This document shows positions 61,947-64,000 of a stretch of DNA of 64,000 bases, in pieces (positions within the stretch are counted from its first letter, which is position 1; each line of letters begins with the position of its first letter). The notes under the pieces were generated by a model that was not told the origin of the DNA, made no database searches, and saw only the letters and a program-made list of their open reading frames with translations. The stretch spans positions 2,108,001 through 2,172,000 of the forward strand of contig CP006667.1 of the NCBI GenBank assembly GCA_000471925.1, in the 5' to 3' direction. The translations under genes and the position numbers were made by a program. This DNA comes from Ralstonia pickettii DTP0602 (lineage in GTDB: Bacteria; Pseudomonadota; Gammaproteobacteria; Burkholderiales; Burkholderiaceae).

Positions 61947-62726
61947 CTAGAGATCGGGGAGCTGGCTGATGAACGACTTGCTATGCTGCGCGACGCGGTT
62001 GCCAAGCTCTGGCTCCAGCGCGTCGAGGATGCCGACATTGATCTCGGCCCTGGAGTCGTAATGCGTGAACTCCACATCATTGCTGCTCGCCTTGAAGAAG
62101 AGCACCTGCGTGACCGCCGAGCCTGCCTTCAGCGCGAAGGCCATCATGGATACGACGAAGCGTCCGTCGGCGGCCTCCTCCGCCAGCGCCACCTGGAAGC
62201 TGGACACGCTGGAAGCACTTGTCTCGCGGCTGAAGATGGTGATCCACGGCTTGCTCTTGTCCATGCTGGCCAACCCGTCGAGAGTGGTCTGGACCAGCGC
62301 GAGCGCGCCCGGAGCGCCCGGGCCGAGCAGCAGCGCCGCCACGGACATGACGGCCTTGTGCGTCTCGAACCTGTCGCTGCCCTCGACATAGCGGGTGGCC
62401 GTCGTGCTTTCGATCAGCCAGCCGATATTGGCCAGCACCCGCACGTACTCCTTGTACCAGGCTTCGACGTTGTCCGGATCGCCTGCGGTGCGCCTTGCAA
62501 CCAGTTGCGCCAACAGCAGCGAGTTTGCCACCGCAGTGCGGCGCTCGGCCGGCACTCCCCTGGAAAAGGTCAGGACGCCAGAACCTATCACGACGGCCTG
62601 GTCCTTGTTTTCATCGAACTGCGGCGTGTCGCCGTCCAGCAGCATCGGATCGCGCGAGTGATCCACCGGGGGAAGTTCCGCGTCAAGCAAGAACGTCTTG
62701 GCGCTGTCGATCGTGACGTCTGGCAT
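61947..62726 (-). CDS. Unrecognised protein between SLOG and TIR-nSTAND genes
   Basis: 259 residues, soluble. Coding character is good, but I recognise no domain. It has a mixed alpha/beta pattern, Trp-rich helical part (EAWYKEYVRVLANIGWLIES) and a beta-rich end with VSMMAFALKAGSAVTQVLFF and FTHYDSRAEINVG. The start at 62726 has GGAG at the best spacing. An ATG at 62759 would add 11 residues but lacks a site. It is the only - strand gene in this group and diverges from the TIR-nSTAND gene, so it may be an inhibitor, particle-linked factor or trigger. Confidence 0.65.
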   Translation of the reverse strand: MPDVTIDSAKTFLLDAELPPVDHSRDPMLLDGDTPQFDENKDQAVVIGSGVLTFSRGVPAERRTAVANSLLLAQLVARRTAGDPDNVEAWYKEYVRVLANIGWLIESTTATRYVEGSDRFETHKAVMSVAALLLGPGAPGALALVQTTLDGLASMDKSKPWITIFSRETSASSVSSFQVALAEEAADGRFVVSMMAFALKAGSAVTQVLFFKASSNDVEFTHYDSRAEINVGILDALEPELGNRVAQHSKSFISQLPDL

Positions 62727-62830
62727 GGGGATCTCCGGCAAGTTGAGAGGTTCGTTCATTCTAGGTCGGCAGCAGGGATTCGCCACCATTGGCGACCTCG
62801 TGGCAAGAAGCCTGGTATTGGGAGCAGGAA

Positions 62831-64000
62831 ATGACCTCAATATTCATTAGCCACAGCAGCGCCGACAACATGGCGGCGGCTGATATGAAAGCGTGGCTGG
62901 AAGCGCAGGGCCACGCTTCGCTGTTCCTGGATTTCGACCCGGAGGCCGGAATCAAGGGCGGCGCCGGATGGGAGCAGACGCTTTATCAGAACCTGCGCCA
63001 GTCGCAGGCGGTGATCGCGTTACTGACTCCGAACTGGCTGGCCTCCAAATGGTGTTTTGCCGAGCTGGTACAGGCACGGGAGCGCGGCAAAGCGATTTTC
63101 CCGGTCAAGGTGCAAGCCTGCGATGCAAGCGGCATCTTCAGCGATATCCAGCACATCGATCTGACGGCCCAGCCGGAGGAAGGCTATAAGCGACTCAGGA
63201 TCGGCCTCCTGGAAAGGGGGCTCGATCCGTTGGATGTTTTCGACTGGGACCCCAGGCGGCCACCTTATCCGGGGCTCCTGGCATTCGAGGAACAGGACGC
63301 GGCCATCTTCTTTGGGCGTGGCGAGGACATTCTCAAGACGCTCGAAACCCTGGATGCGCTACGCCGTCAGGGCAGCGAGGCAGCGCGATTCGTGCTCTTG
63401 CTCGGCGCATCGGGCAGCGGAAAGTCGTCGCTGGCAAGGGCGGGCGTCATCCCCCGGCTCAGGAAGAAGCCTGCCGAATGGCTTGCAACCCCGCCTTTCC
63501 GGCCCCAGGTCGAACCGCTCGACGAGTTGGCCGTAGCGCTGGCCGCGAGCTTCGATGCCCAGGGGACGCCGCGCGACTGGAGAACGATTCGAACCGAGCT
63601 GCACACGGCGGCGGCACAAATTCCCCCGGATGGCCAGGCACTGCTCGGCTTTGCCCGGGATCTGGCGATTGCCGCCAAACGTCAGGAAGCGACGGTATTG
63701 CTGACCATCGACCAGGCCGAAGAGCTGTTTGGCTACACGCCAGCGGAGGCAGCCACGCGTTTTCTCCGGCTCCTACGTGCCGGGCTGGAGATCGGCGACC
63801 GGCGGCTGATGGCAATCGCCACGCTGCGCTCGGACTTTCTCGGCGATTTCCAGAACCACCCGGCGCTGCAGGACAACGACTATCCACATCATTTCCGCTA
63901 TCGGGCCGTTCCCATTGACCCAATGCCGCTGCGAAGCTTCCCGGAGATCATCCGGGGGCCAGCCCGGTTAGCCGGATTGCAACTTGCCGATGGCCTGGTA
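62831..64000 (+). CDS. TIR-nSTAND NTPase, partial at window end
   Basis: At least 390 residues, no stop before the window edge. TIR domain at about 1-130 (FISHSS, then SLFLDFDPEAG, then SKWCFAEL with Glu78, the expected NADase residue). The linker PYPGLLAFEEQDAAIFFGR introduces an nSTAND1-type ATPase with Walker A GASGSGKSS (about 192-200) and Walker B LLTIDQAEELF (about 292-302). STAND proteins recognise a trigger through a C-terminal sensor, which lies outside the window, and then oligomerise to activate the TIR. GGAGCAGGAA precedes the ATG. Confidence 0.87.
   Translation, partial: MTSIFISHSSADNMAAADMKAWLEAQGHASLFLDFDPEAGIKGGAGWEQTLYQNLRQSQAVIALLTPNWLASKWCFAELVQARERGKAIFPVKVQACDASGIFSDIQHIDLTAQPEEGYKRLRIGLLERGLDPLDVFDWDPRRPPYPGLLAFEEQDAAIFFGRGEDILKTLETLDALRRQGSEAARFVLLLGASGSGKSSLARAGVIPRLRKKPAEWLATPPFRPQVEPLDELAVALAASFDAQGTPRDWRTIRTELHTAAAQIPPDGQALLGFARDLAIAAKRQEATVLLTIDQAEELFGYTPAEAATRFLRLLRAGLEIGDRRLMAIATLRSDFLGDFQNHPALQDNDYPHHFRYRAVPIDPMPLRSFPEIIRGPARLAGLQLADGLV

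Overview
The window looks like a chromosomal or megaplasmid segment from a high-GC Gram-negative bacterium, most likely a Burkholderiales relative (Cupriavidus/Ralstonia-like). The reasons are a signal-peptide-bearing general porin ending in an aromatic residue, GGAG-type ribosome binding sites, and strong GC3 bias that creates long shadow ORFs opposite almost every gene. The assignment is by style of sequence only; no database search was possible. No rRNA, tRNA, CRISPR array or intact insertion sequence was seen.

Region 1 (1-8026) is a loosely packed mix: a porin, an LRAT-fold protein, an AhpD-like protein, two PilJ-N sensory proteins, small exported proteins, and a scar where the 3' end of a FAD-dependent oxidoreductase gene abuts the 3' end of an ECF sigma factor gene.

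Region 2 (8027-22273, all + strand) is one very tight operon: PhyH-type dioxygenase, two structural-looking small proteins (one glycine-rich), an ABBA-prenyltransferase-like protein, a 2693-residue RHS/YD-repeat protein, a small DxDD cyclase-like protein, an acyltransferase-like protein and a cytochrome P450. The last three genes and the RHS gene are joined by ATGA overlaps. The enzyme set resembles tailoring of a terpenoid or meroterpenoid, but the giant RHS shell in the middle is unexpected. I regard this as the best candidate for an undescribed system.

Region 3 (22301-52021, all - strand) starts at 52021 with a contractile injection system of the extracellular (eCIS/phage-tail-like) type. 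It encodes sheath, tube, tail-terminator-like DUF4255 protein, AAA+ ATPase, tube-initiator/LysM proteins, a split hub and spike, a PAAR-like tip, gp25, two J-like baseplate proteins, a gpI-like protein, a DUF6519/beta-helix protein, a transthyretin-like/HhH protein and a large DUF4157-OmpA-metalloprotease protein. Two further genes encode a TIR-CHASE2 membrane protein and a FecR-like lipoprotein. No typical tape-measure protein or tail fibre was recognised.

Region 4 (52308-64000, mostly + strand, divergent from the eCIS) holds a TIR protein with five tandem repeats, a pesticin-like lysozyme, a lipase-CHAT fusion, a second CHAT protein, a SLOG-like protein, a conserved-looking protein on the - strand and a TIR-nSTAND protein cut off by the window end. 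This set resembles effector, release and immune-signalling functions accompanying the eCIS. How they cooperate is inference.
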